Assembly: GCA_963698645.1 (NCBI GenBank)
Contig: CAVORP010000007.1
Span: forward strand, 1 to 64,000
Source of the DNA: Ovoidimarina sp963698645
Lineage (GTDB): Bacteria > Pseudomonadota > Alphaproteobacteria > Rhodobacterales > Rhodobacteraceae
Direction: 5' to 3'
Length of the DNA: 64,000 nt
How positions within the stretch are numbered: position 1 is the stretch's first letter; every line of letters starts with the position of its first letter. Under the pieces are notes generated by a model. It searched no databases. It had not been told where the DNA came from and saw only the letters and a program-made list of their open reading frames with translations. Below, one piece after another: positions 57,682 through 64,000 of the stretch. Both the position numbers and the translations under genes were made by a program.

Positions 57682-58632
57682 TCAGATCGACGGTAGCACG
57701 ATGTCGGGTACGATGCCGCTTTCGCCCACGAACCGGTGGAAATCCTGTCCCGCCAGCAGACCGTGGTCGGTGACAAGAATGGTCGCGAGATCTGCCGCCT
57801 GACCACCCAGGATATCGGTATGAAGCGTGTCGCCGATCATCGCATGGCGACCCGGGCCGAGGCCTTTCAGGGCGGCCCAGAACGCCTCGGGATAGGGTTT
57901 CCCGAAAAACCGGGGCGGGATGCCGGTGCGGTCCTGCAGGTCGTGCGCCCAGAAACCCGGCTCGAGGCTCAGCCCGTCTTCGCGCGGGGCCACGAGATCG
58001 GGGTTGCCGATCACCACGGGTCTCGGGATACGCGCGAGCGACGCGGCAAGGCGGTCCTGAAGCGACGCGTTCCAGCGCATGGAGGAAAGGAACAGAAAGC
58101 CTTCTGCCATATCCCACGACGCGCTGTCTTCCAGCAGATCGAAAGGACGCAAACCATGGGCATCCTCGAACCGGTCACCCTCCGCCGCGATCGCCGCCCA
58201 GCGCAGCCCCGGGGCAACATCTTCCAGATGCGCAAAAGTGACATCGCGGCTTGAAACGATCTCGTCCCGCGCGACGTCAAGCCCCATGCGCCGGTACTTG
58301 GCCAGCGCCGCATCGGCGCCGTAGCTGGCGGCATTGGTCAGAACGCGAAAGCGTTTGCCCATGCGCCTGAGTTCCGAAAGGCACTCCGCCGCACCGGGAA
58401 CCGCGCGTTCGCCGACATTGAGCACCCCGAAACTGTCGAAGAGAAAACCGTCGAATTCCGTGGCCACATCCAGAAGCAGATCAACCGCCCGGGGGCTGCC
58501 GCACCCTGCCCGGGCTGCCGGGAGGCGGTCGCGGATCGCCTCGTAGCGCGCCCACGCATCGGACAGCGGCAACATCAGCGGCCTATCCGGGACCGGCCGG
58601 ACGGGTGTCATCCCGTGGTCAGGAAGGTTCAT
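57682..58632 (-). CDS. HAD-superfamily hydrolase, NagD-like
   Basis: A 316-residue HAD phosphatase. The nucleophile motif is unusual: GFLFDSFGVLNVG has D-x-F in place of the common D-x-D; motif II is VLTNAASYG, and motif III/IV are FGKPYPEAF and MIGDTLHTDILGG. The NagD/PGP-type C2 cap lies between. Substrates are probably small phosphate esters such as sugar phosphates or glycolate phosphate. The promoter region upstream (58633-58791) is cut by an IS6-family insertion at 58792, which may change its expression. FecR follows on the same strand after 198 bases. Confidence 0.88.
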   Translation of the reverse strand: MNLPDHGMTPVRPVPDRPLMLPLSDAWARYEAIRDRLPAARAGCGSPRAVDLLLDVATEFDGFLFDSFGVLNVGERAVPGAAECLSELRRMGKRFRVLTNAASYGADAALAKYRRMGLDVARDEIVSSRDVTFAHLEDVAPGLRWAAIAAEGDRFEDAHGLRPFDLLEDSASWDMAEGFLFLSSMRWNASLQDRLAASLARIPRPVVIGNPDLVAPREDGLSLEPGFWAHDLQDRTGIPPRFFGKPYPEAFWAALKGLGPGRHAMIGDTLHTDILGGQAADLATILVTDHGLLAGQDFHRFVGESGIVPDIVLPSI

Positions 58633-58791
58633 GCATCACATCCTCGACTCGCGCGAACTGGCGTCGAAGCCCAGCGTAGTTGCCCTTGTGGACATCGGAC
58701 AACCTTGAATAGCCCTATCGGTGCCACAAGACGAATTTGCTATGGCGGTGCCGGTCCGAGGAGAGGACCCGGAGAAACAGGTGTGGGTGGC

Positions 58792-59606
58792 GGTGGTGTC
58801 AGACAAATTCGAACTCGTCTCTGCAAGGACAATATGACTGCCCCTTATTCCTCACCGAGACCACGCCACTCAGCCAGAGTATCGGCTCGGTTCAGTTTGA
58901 AATTTAGTCTGGTGTAGAGGCTGCGTTCCAAATTGAAGAGGTTGTAAACTGAGGCGTGGACGGAGGCGAATTTCTGCAGACTTCGCATGCGCCGGAAGCG
59001 AAGCATCGCTCGCTCTCGTCGCCGAAACGGCAGATGTGAATTCTCCGCCCGGTTATTCAGCCAGCGACCAGTTTCCTGCCTGCCAGCTGCACCGATCTCC
59101 CTGAGTGCGGCACCATATGAACGCAGCCGGTCCGTCACGATAACTTCCGGTCGACCGTGTTTACGCATTGCTTTCTTTAAGAATTTGAGTGCGGCCTTCT
59201 TGTCACGTGTCTTCGCCACAAAGCTTTCCAGAACCTCACCTTCGTGATCCACGGCCCGCCAGAGGTAGTGCCGCTCGCCATTGATCTTCACAAAGACCTC
59301 GTCGAGATGCCAACGCCAGCGGCTGGATTTCATGCCCTCGATGCGGCGCTTCCGTATCTCGGCGGCGAACTTCGGTCCGAAGCGCTGCCACCAGAACCGG
59401 ATCGTCTCGTGGCTGACGTCGACGCCCCGTTCATGGAGCAGGTCCTCGACGTTGCGAAGCGAAAGCGGGAAGCGGATGTACATCATAACCGCTAGGCGGA
59501 TGATCTCCGGGCTCGTCTTGAACCATTTGAAAGGGCTGGGTTTGGTCATGGAATGACGCTAGTCACCGGCCTGCCCACCCTCAAGCAAAGTTCTTCTGAC
59601 AGAGCC
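58792..59606 (-). mobile_element. IS6-family insertion sequence, complete copy
   Basis: About 815 bp with one transposase gene. The right end (plus strand) reads TTCTTCTGACAGAGCC and the left end GGTGGTGTCAGACAAATT, imperfect inverted repeats of the GGCTCTGTCAGA type. No 8-bp target duplication is seen on comparing flanks, as expected after IS6-type recombination or a deletion. It is inserted in the truncated copy that follows. The left end is set by weaker similarity and may be off by a few bases. Confidence 0.7.
58845..59549 (-). CDS. IS6-family transposase
   Basis: A 234-residue IS6/IS26-type DDE transposase. The DNA-binding N-terminus has SLRNVEDLLHERGVDVSHET, and the catalytic residues are in WHLDEVFVKING, IVTDRLRSYG and NNRAENSH (the last followed by the RRRERAMLRFR helix). 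All three acidic residues are present, so the enzyme looks active. The reading frame is intact. Confidence 0.95.
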   Translation of the reverse strand: MTKPSPFKWFKTSPEIIRLAVMMYIRFPLSLRNVEDLLHERGVDVSHETIRFWWQRFGPKFAAEIRKRRIEGMKSSRWRWHLDEVFVKINGERHYLWRAVDHEGEVLESFVAKTRDKKAALKFLKKAMRKHGRPEVIVTDRLRSYGAALREIGAAGRQETGRWLNNRAENSHLPFRRRERAMLRFRRMRSLQKFASVHASVYNLFNLERSLYTRLNFKLNRADTLAEWRGLGEE

Positions 59607-59999
59607 ATGCTTACGCATTGCTTTCTTTAGGAATTTCAACGCCGCTGTCTTATCACGCGTCTTCGTCACAAAGCTTTCCAGGACCTCGCCTTCGTGATCG
59701 ACGGCCCGCCAGAGGTAGTGCCGCTCACCGTTGATCTTCACAAAAACCTCGTCCAGATGCCAGCGCCAGCAACTGGATTTCATCCCCTCGATACGCCTCT
59801 TCTTGATCTCCGAGGCAAACATCGGGCCGAAACGATGCCACCAGAACCGTACTGTTTCGTGGCTCACATCGACGCCCCGTTCATGAAGCAAGTCTTCGAC
59901 GTTCCGAAGCGAAAGCGGGAAGCGCACGTAAAGCATCACCGCCAGGCGGATGATCTCAGGGCTGGTTCTGAAATACCGAAATGGGCTGCGTTTTGTCAT
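59607..59999 (-). pseudogene. truncated IS6-family transposase
   Basis: About 131 codons of a transposase remain, from the ATG at 59999 to KAMRKHG, where the neighbouring IS begins; the open frame then reads about 14 foreign residues into that IS end. The first catalytic aspartate (WHLDEVF) is kept, but the second aspartate and the glutamate are gone, so it cannot transpose by itself. Confidence 0.9.
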
Positions 60000-60057
60000 C
60001 AGGCGAGGCTATGAAACGCCCTGCCCGTCTCAAGCTGGTTTCCTCTGACAAGACCCC
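59607..60057 (-). mobile_element. IS6-family insertion sequence, truncated copy
   Basis: Right part of a second, related IS. Its outer end (around 60041-60057) reads TCCTCTGACAAGACCCC, an inverted-repeat variant; the inner part was lost where the complete copy inserted at 59606/59607. Similarity to the complete copy is high but not identical, so they are two related elements rather than a recent duplication. Confidence 0.75.
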
Positions 60058-60211
60058 TCTGACTATACCTTGCCCGGGCCTGCCTCCCTCAAACGATAGG
60101 ATGAGCGCCCTCCCCGCGACGTGCACACGAAGGGCCACCGGAAATCTTTTTTGAACCGCTTCGTCTCCTGACGCGACCCATGGCTGCAAACGCAATCGCA
60201 GGAGACCAGAC

Positions 60212-60625
60212 ATGACTAGCATCGCAAACACCTTCGGATTGATCGCACTTGGTGCCGCCGTGGCCCTCTCGGGCGTCGGAAGCGCCCCGGCGGACGCAGG
60301 CGAGCTTCGGCTCAAGAGGAGCGGCCACCAAAGCGTCGGCGGCGCCGGTATCAAGGGCTTAACCACAGGCTTTTCGACCACCTGTGCCCCCGGCTTTTCG
60401 ATGGTCGGCAAGGACATGGGCAGTCCGCCCAGCTGGACCGACTGGTACGTGTGTTCGACCGGGGTCATCACTTGCCCGACCCAGGTGCAGGACAACGGCC
60501 TGAAATCGGGAATCGCGCCCAAAGCAATCATCCAGATTGTCGGCGGCGACCCCGACGGCGGCACGGTGAAGTTCCGCGTCCAGTACATGTGCGACTACAG
60601 CTACACTGCGCTGCCGGTCGGCTGA
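60212..60625 (+). CDS. small secreted protein of unknown function
   Basis: A 137-residue protein with a signal peptide (1-29, cleaved after APADA). Four cysteines in the mature part (TTCAPG, WYVCST, VITCPT, YMCDYS) could form two disulfide bonds. I recognise no domain. GGAG precedes the ATG by 8 bases. It starts a plus-strand run of four signal-bearing proteins downstream of the IS elements; the next begins 79 bases on. Confidence 0.7.
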   Translation: MTSIANTFGLIALGAAVALSGVGSAPADAGELRLKRSGHQSVGGAGIKGLTTGFSTTCAPGFSMVGKDMGSPPSWTDWYVCSTGVITCPTQVQDNGLKSGIAPKAIIQIVGGDPDGGTVKFRVQYMCDYSYTALPVG

Positions 60626-60704
60626 GACCGCCCTTCCCCCCGATCATCAACCCTCCAGATCCCGGCGGCCAGGCTGCCGGCGATCCGGAAAAGAGGATAA
60701 AGCC

Positions 60705-61187
60705 ATGAAAACCATCGCATTTAGGACCACCCTCGTCGCTCTGACAGTTGCCGGATCCCTTGCCGGATCAGCCAGCGCCCAGGGTGAGGTCTCGGCCTCG
60801 TTCAACGCGCAGACTGGGACGATTACCATCCAGAAGCTGACGGGAGGCTTCACGCCTGCATCGCAGGCCTCGGTCTATTGCTCGGGCGCCTGTCCCGAGG
60901 TGACGTCAGACATGCTGAACCCGCCGAATGAATACTTCTCGGGCAATGCACTCCTGGTGACCGTGCCCGCCCTGATCGGCGTAAACGGGAGCCACAACCA
61001 CGTACTCAGCTTCTGGGACGATCTTTTCTTCCCCAAGGGCACGGCGAACTTCACGGTTTGCCCGAACGGGGCCAACTTCAAGGTCCAACTCGACAAGCGC
61101 AATGGCTGCGCCAAGGTCTCGCGCCGCTCCCAGGGCGCGGTCGTCGCGATCCCTCTGCCCGAGCCGAAAATCAAGCTGAGACAATAG
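60705..61187 (+). CDS. small secreted protein of unknown function
   Basis: A 160-residue protein with a signal peptide (1-25, cleaved after ASA). Four cysteines lie in YCSGACPE, TVCPNG and NGCAKV. The body has alternating beta-strand-like segments and the C-terminus is basic and proline-rich (PEPKIKLRQ). No family is recognised. AAGAGGATAAAG in front of the ATG gives a good ribosome-binding site. It lies 79 bases after the previous small gene and about 130 before the barrel-like gene; probably one transcript. Confidence 0.7.
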   Translation: MKTIAFRTTLVALTVAGSLAGSASAQGEVSASFNAQTGTITIQKLTGGFTPASQASVYCSGACPEVTSDMLNPPNEYFSGNALLVTVPALIGVNGSHNHVLSFWDDLFFPKGTANFTVCPNGANFKVQLDKRNGCAKVSRRSQGAVVAIPLPEPKIKLRQ

Positions 61188-61319
61188 GCAACAGCAGTGT
61201 CCGCCGTATTTCAACCCTCCTTGACAGGAAGTCACGCTGCGTGCACCAAATTCACGCAGCGTGAAGTTTCGCGTGTACGATCCCCGGATCCGGCTGATTT
61301 CTTGACGGAAGGAGCGGAT

Positions 61320-63191
61320 GTGCGATCGGTCTTGAGGGCAGCTGCGAGGCAATGGTGGATCGTCTCCTTGGCGGTGCTTTGCCTGCGTCTGGCCCCGGCA
61401 AGCGCACAGGATCTCGGGCTTTATTCCAGCGGACAACAGATTGCCCTTCCGATCGACATCAGCCAGCTCGAGGGAGAAATCGCCATCGAAATCAACTCGG
61501 TCGACGTTACTGATTTCGCGGAAATCGACGGTGACCGACTGCTCGTGACGCTCGGCCCGCTTGCGGACGGTCTGCATCAGGTGACGGTCTATCTGTACCA
61601 AGGCGCGAGCTACGAAATCGTTGCAAGCTATTCCTTCACGTCGGGCGGAGCCGGAGGCGACCGTACCGGGTCCGTCAAGCTGACTGGCACCCATGAGATC
61701 GAGGGCCGTTGGGTCAATGGCGATACCACGCTGGAGGCCAAGTCGAGCGGCGAACTGACCTTCGACAACCCGGGTTTCGGCGTGTCGGGCCGTGTGGGAT
61801 ATGTCGCGAGCAGCATTCCAGCCGAACAGATCAATGGACGCACGATAAACATCACCGAATACGCGTTTCAGGTGCAGCGTCCAGTCGAAGGTGGCATCAC
61901 CACGGGTATCATCGGGCATCAGACGCTCAGTTTCGATCCGCTTGTCGTGAACGCTCTGAACCGGCGCGGCGTGGGGCTTTCCTACTTGCAAGACGACGGG
62001 AAGATCCAGGCAAATTTCTTTGCCGTCCGCGCAGAGGACGCGCTCGGCATCAAGAACATCACCGGACTCTCCGAGCACGATGACCGTATCCTTGGAGCGC
62101 GGATTGCCTTCACGCCTAGGCCCTCGCGAGACCTGACATTCTCAGTCCAGGGTTATTCCGGGCGCGGCGCACCGAGCGGCGCGCTTCTGTCGGGCGAGGG
62201 CAGCGGGTGGTCGCTGGGTGTGGAGGGATCTGCCCGTGACGGTCGGCTTCGCTTCGGGCTGCATGGGGGCGAAACCCGGTGGGACGAGGACGGGGACGGG
62301 CCGCTTGCGCCCACGAGTGGCGATGTGGTGTCGGCGCGGCTTGAATACGATGTTCTGGATGGGGCGGGCGACGGCCGCAGCCTGACGCTTGGGCTCACCT
62401 ACGACGCACAGGAATTCGACGCAGAAAGCCTTGCCAATCCGGGCCTCTTGCCCGGGGGGCAAGTCCTTGCGCTGAGCGCGGATTACAGCACGGAACGCCT
62501 GTGGCTGAACGCGGCGCTCGAGACGCAGAGGACCAACTACCGGGGGCCCTCGACACTCGAGGTGGACAGGATCAACCGCTTCGACCTGAGCGGAACATGG
62601 GACCTGCTGCCGGGCGGTCCGTTCGAAGCGCGCACCCTCGCCTTCGGCGGATACTACGAGGAACAAACCCGCATGATCACGCCGCCCGCCGCGATTCCGC
62701 CGGAGGATTACCGGGCCGCGGGGTTCAACCTGGGGCTGGACTTGTCGAATGCCAGGAACTCGCTGAGCCTCGCCTACAGCCTCGACTACACGGACGAGGA
62801 AAGCCCGTTCTACCTCGACGAGCTCTACCAGACAATCAACCTCGATCTCACGCATGAGATAAGCCAGAACCTGTCGCTGACGGGCGGGCTGTCCTCGACC
62901 TTCGTCGACGATACGGTTGAAAGCTGGTGGACCCATGACGCCACCCTTCTTCTTGATTACCAGAGCGGGGGACCGTGGCGCTTCGGGTTGGAGGTCGCGG
63001 CGACCGAGACGGATGACCCCTTCGCGAGCGATGGCCGGTTGGTCTCGATCGAAGCCAGCCGGCCGCTGAGGCAGGTCGCGGAACTGGTACTTTACGCCTC
63101 CTACGCCGGTGGGGGCTACGTCGAAACGACGGCGAACAATGACAAGGTCGTGGGCTTCATCCTGCGGGCCAGTACGGATGTCCTGAGGTAG
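61320..63191 (+). CDS. large outer-membrane barrel-like protein with an N-terminal Ig-like domain
   Basis: From the GTG at 61320 (GGAAGGAG upstream) this is 623 residues; longer starts are possible but precede the signal peptide. Residues 1-30 are a signal peptide ending PASAQ. Residues 31-115 look like a beta-sandwich domain (DISQLEGEIAIEINSVDVTDF, then VTVYLYQGASYEIVAS). From about 120 on, regular alternation of aromatic and polar residues with short turns suggests 16 or more barrel strands. It does not end in Phe. No family name can be given. It sits between small secreted proteins and another secreted gene, suggesting a surface apparatus. Confidence 0.7.
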   Translation: MRSVLRAAARQWWIVSLAVLCLRLAPASAQDLGLYSSGQQIALPIDISQLEGEIAIEINSVDVTDFAEIDGDRLLVTLGPLADGLHQVTVYLYQGASYEIVASYSFTSGGAGGDRTGSVKLTGTHEIEGRWVNGDTTLEAKSSGELTFDNPGFGVSGRVGYVASSIPAEQINGRTINITEYAFQVQRPVEGGITTGIIGHQTLSFDPLVVNALNRRGVGLSYLQDDGKIQANFFAVRAEDALGIKNITGLSEHDDRILGARIAFTPRPSRDLTFSVQGYSGRGAPSGALLSGEGSGWSLGVEGSARDGRLRFGLHGGETRWDEDGDGPLAPTSGDVVSARLEYDVLDGAGDGRSLTLGLTYDAQEFDAESLANPGLLPGGQVLALSADYSTERLWLNAALETQRTNYRGPSTLEVDRINRFDLSGTWDLLPGGPFEARTLAFGGYYEEQTRMITPPAAIPPEDYRAAGFNLGLDLSNARNSLSLAYSLDYTDEESPFYLDELYQTINLDLTHEISQNLSLTGGLSSTFVDDTVESWWTHDATLLLDYQSGGPWRFGLEVAATETDDPFASDGRLVSIEASRPLRQVAELVLYASYAGGGYVETTANNDKVVGFILRASTDVLR

Positions 63192-63200
63192 GAGGCGACA

Positions 63201-64000
63201 ATGCGCACATCTCTGAGCATCGTTCTCTTCTTCTTCCTCGCCTCCGTGCAGGCGGCGCTTGCCCAAGCGACGATTTCGAACGTATCGGCCAGCCCGGGGC
63301 AGATCCGGGTCAACCCCAACGGCGCGGCCACGGTCTCGATCCGCTGGCGCGTGACGCTGAATTTCACGGGACCCCTGCCAGAGACGATCACCTCGGCGAG
63401 CGGGATCACGAATACCGGCAATCCGCTGGGCGGGGTCCTGTCCCGGACCGTCCAGAGCAACGGCGGCACGACGACGGTCACCGTTGTCGAAAGCCTTTAC
63501 ATCGATCGGACCTCGGCGGAGGAGATAGGGAGGGTGGGGACGGGAACCTACAACAGGGTGTTCGGAACGTCTCTCGGGACGAACACGGTGTCGCTTGCCC
63601 TTCGGCCGTCGTCTTCGGGCGCGCTAGCGATACGAAACCTCGATCTGACCTTCGATGACGGAACCCGGTCCCGCGTCGTGGCACCGGGAACGGCGCTGAC
63701 CGCACGGCTGGAGGTTTCGAGCATCGGGCGGGGCCAGTTCGTGGGCCGGTGGGAGATTGCGGGTCCGGGCGGTGCGCTTGCATTCCGGCCGTTCGGCACG
63801 TCTTCGCAACGGATGTCGGGCTCACGGCGGACCGTTTTCGAAAGCCCGCCACTCCGGACAGACCGGCCCGGGCTTTACCGTGTGCGCTTCGTCCCCGATA
63901 CCGTTCGGGCGGGCGTCGACCGCACACCGGTGCGCGAGATTTCTTACACGGTCGCAGAAGACGGCGGCGGAGCCGGGACCGGTCTGCGCCTGATCGCGCC
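63201..64000 (+). CDS. secreted beta-rich protein, incomplete at the window end
   Basis: An open frame starts at the ATG 63201 (GGAGG 5 bases upstream) and runs without stop to 64000, 266 codons so far. Residues 1-22 are a signal peptide (LSIVLFFFLASVQAALA). The rest is beta-rich, with two Ig/fibronectin-like stretches (about 23-130 and 135-255, the latter ending ISYTVAEDGGG before a glycine-rich linker). It lies 9 bases after the barrel-like gene, almost certainly cotranscribed. The glycine-rich linker suggests a further domain beyond the window. Confidence 0.75.
   Translation, partial: MRTSLSIVLFFFLASVQAALAQATISNVSASPGQIRVNPNGAATVSIRWRVTLNFTGPLPETITSASGITNTGNPLGGVLSRTVQSNGGTTTVTVVESLYIDRTSAEEIGRVGTGTYNRVFGTSLGTNTVSLALRPSSSGALAIRNLDLTFDDGTRSRVVAPGTALTARLEVSSIGRGQFVGRWEIAGPGGALAFRPFGTSSQRMSGSRRTVFESPPLRTDRPGLYRVRFVPDTVRAGVDRTPVREISYTVAEDGGGAGTGLRLIA

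Noticed and set aside
1..64000. CRISPR arrays, rRNA or tRNA genes
   Set aside because: No regularly spaced short repeats and no rRNA/tRNA-like sequence were seen on reading either strand.

Overview
The window is GC-rich alphaproteobacterial DNA, most likely from a Rhodobacterales/Rhodobacteraceae-type organism. The evidence is codon use, a sorbitol/mannitol operon in the smoEFGK-smoS-mtlK order known from Rhodobacter sphaeroides, an NAD-linked fds-type formate dehydrogenase, and dense ATGA-overlapping operons. Nothing shows whether it is chromosome or a large replicon; no rRNA, tRNA, CRISPR array, origin or integrase was found.

Layout. 1-3.2 kb: gene-poor and less GC-rich, with a 106-bp direct repeat flanking an outer-membrane barrel gene, then a GNAT acetyltransferase. 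3.2-6.7 kb: stress genes (GlsB-like membrane protein, cold-shock protein, uncharacterised P-loop protein, tandem UspA). 6.7-9 kb: formyl-CoA transferase (frc) behind a GntR regulator. 9.3-11.3 kb: NUDIX hydrolase, methyltransferase, small SMR-like transporter. 11.5-19.5 kb: a seven-gene minus-strand operon for a diacetamido-uronic-acid type sugar and its polymer (wbpI/E/B/D-like enzymes, a deacetylase, a deacetylase-like/GT2 fusion, an FAD oxidoreductase). 20.2-22 kb: remnant of an AraC-type regulator, a BKACE enzyme, a rhodanese. 22-34.4 kb: oxalate/formate C1 block with fdsA, an fdsG-fdsB fusion, sucCD, an isochorismatase-fold hydrolase, and divergently oxc, a formyl-THF-hydrolase-like protein and formate-THF ligase. 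34.4-42 kb: polyol uptake and oxidation with a LacI regulator. 42-50.6 kb: LysR-controlled oligopeptide-type ABC transporter flanked by two amidohydrolase/deacylase genes. 50.7-57.5 kb: a GT4 glycosyltransferase, two membrane cNMP-binding proteins, a CHASE2 adenylate cyclase and a FecR protein. 57.7-60.1 kb: HAD phosphatase and two nested IS6-family copies. 60.2-64 kb: secreted or outer-membrane proteins of unknown function, the last running off the end.

How the genes work together. Frc moves CoA from formyl-CoA (or succinyl-CoA made by the local SucCD) to oxalate; Oxc decarboxylates oxalyl-CoA to formyl-CoA; formate is oxidised by Fds or activated to 10-formyl-THF by Fhs. The formyltransferase-like gene between oxc and fhs may be a direct formyl-CoA/THF exchange step. 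Four copies of the palindrome TGGTATACCA, two in front of gntR-frc and two between the hydrolase-sucCD and oxc operons, suggest that the FCD-type GntR protein controls both clusters 20 kb apart. A second possible system is the cyclase + FecR + two membrane cNMP-receptor cluster.

Quality caution: about 45 single-base frame breaks, mostly insertions, interrupt otherwise conserved genes, concentrated at 10.5-18.1 and 47.6-49.0 kb. I read these as sequence errors, so gene spans there are given across the breaks.
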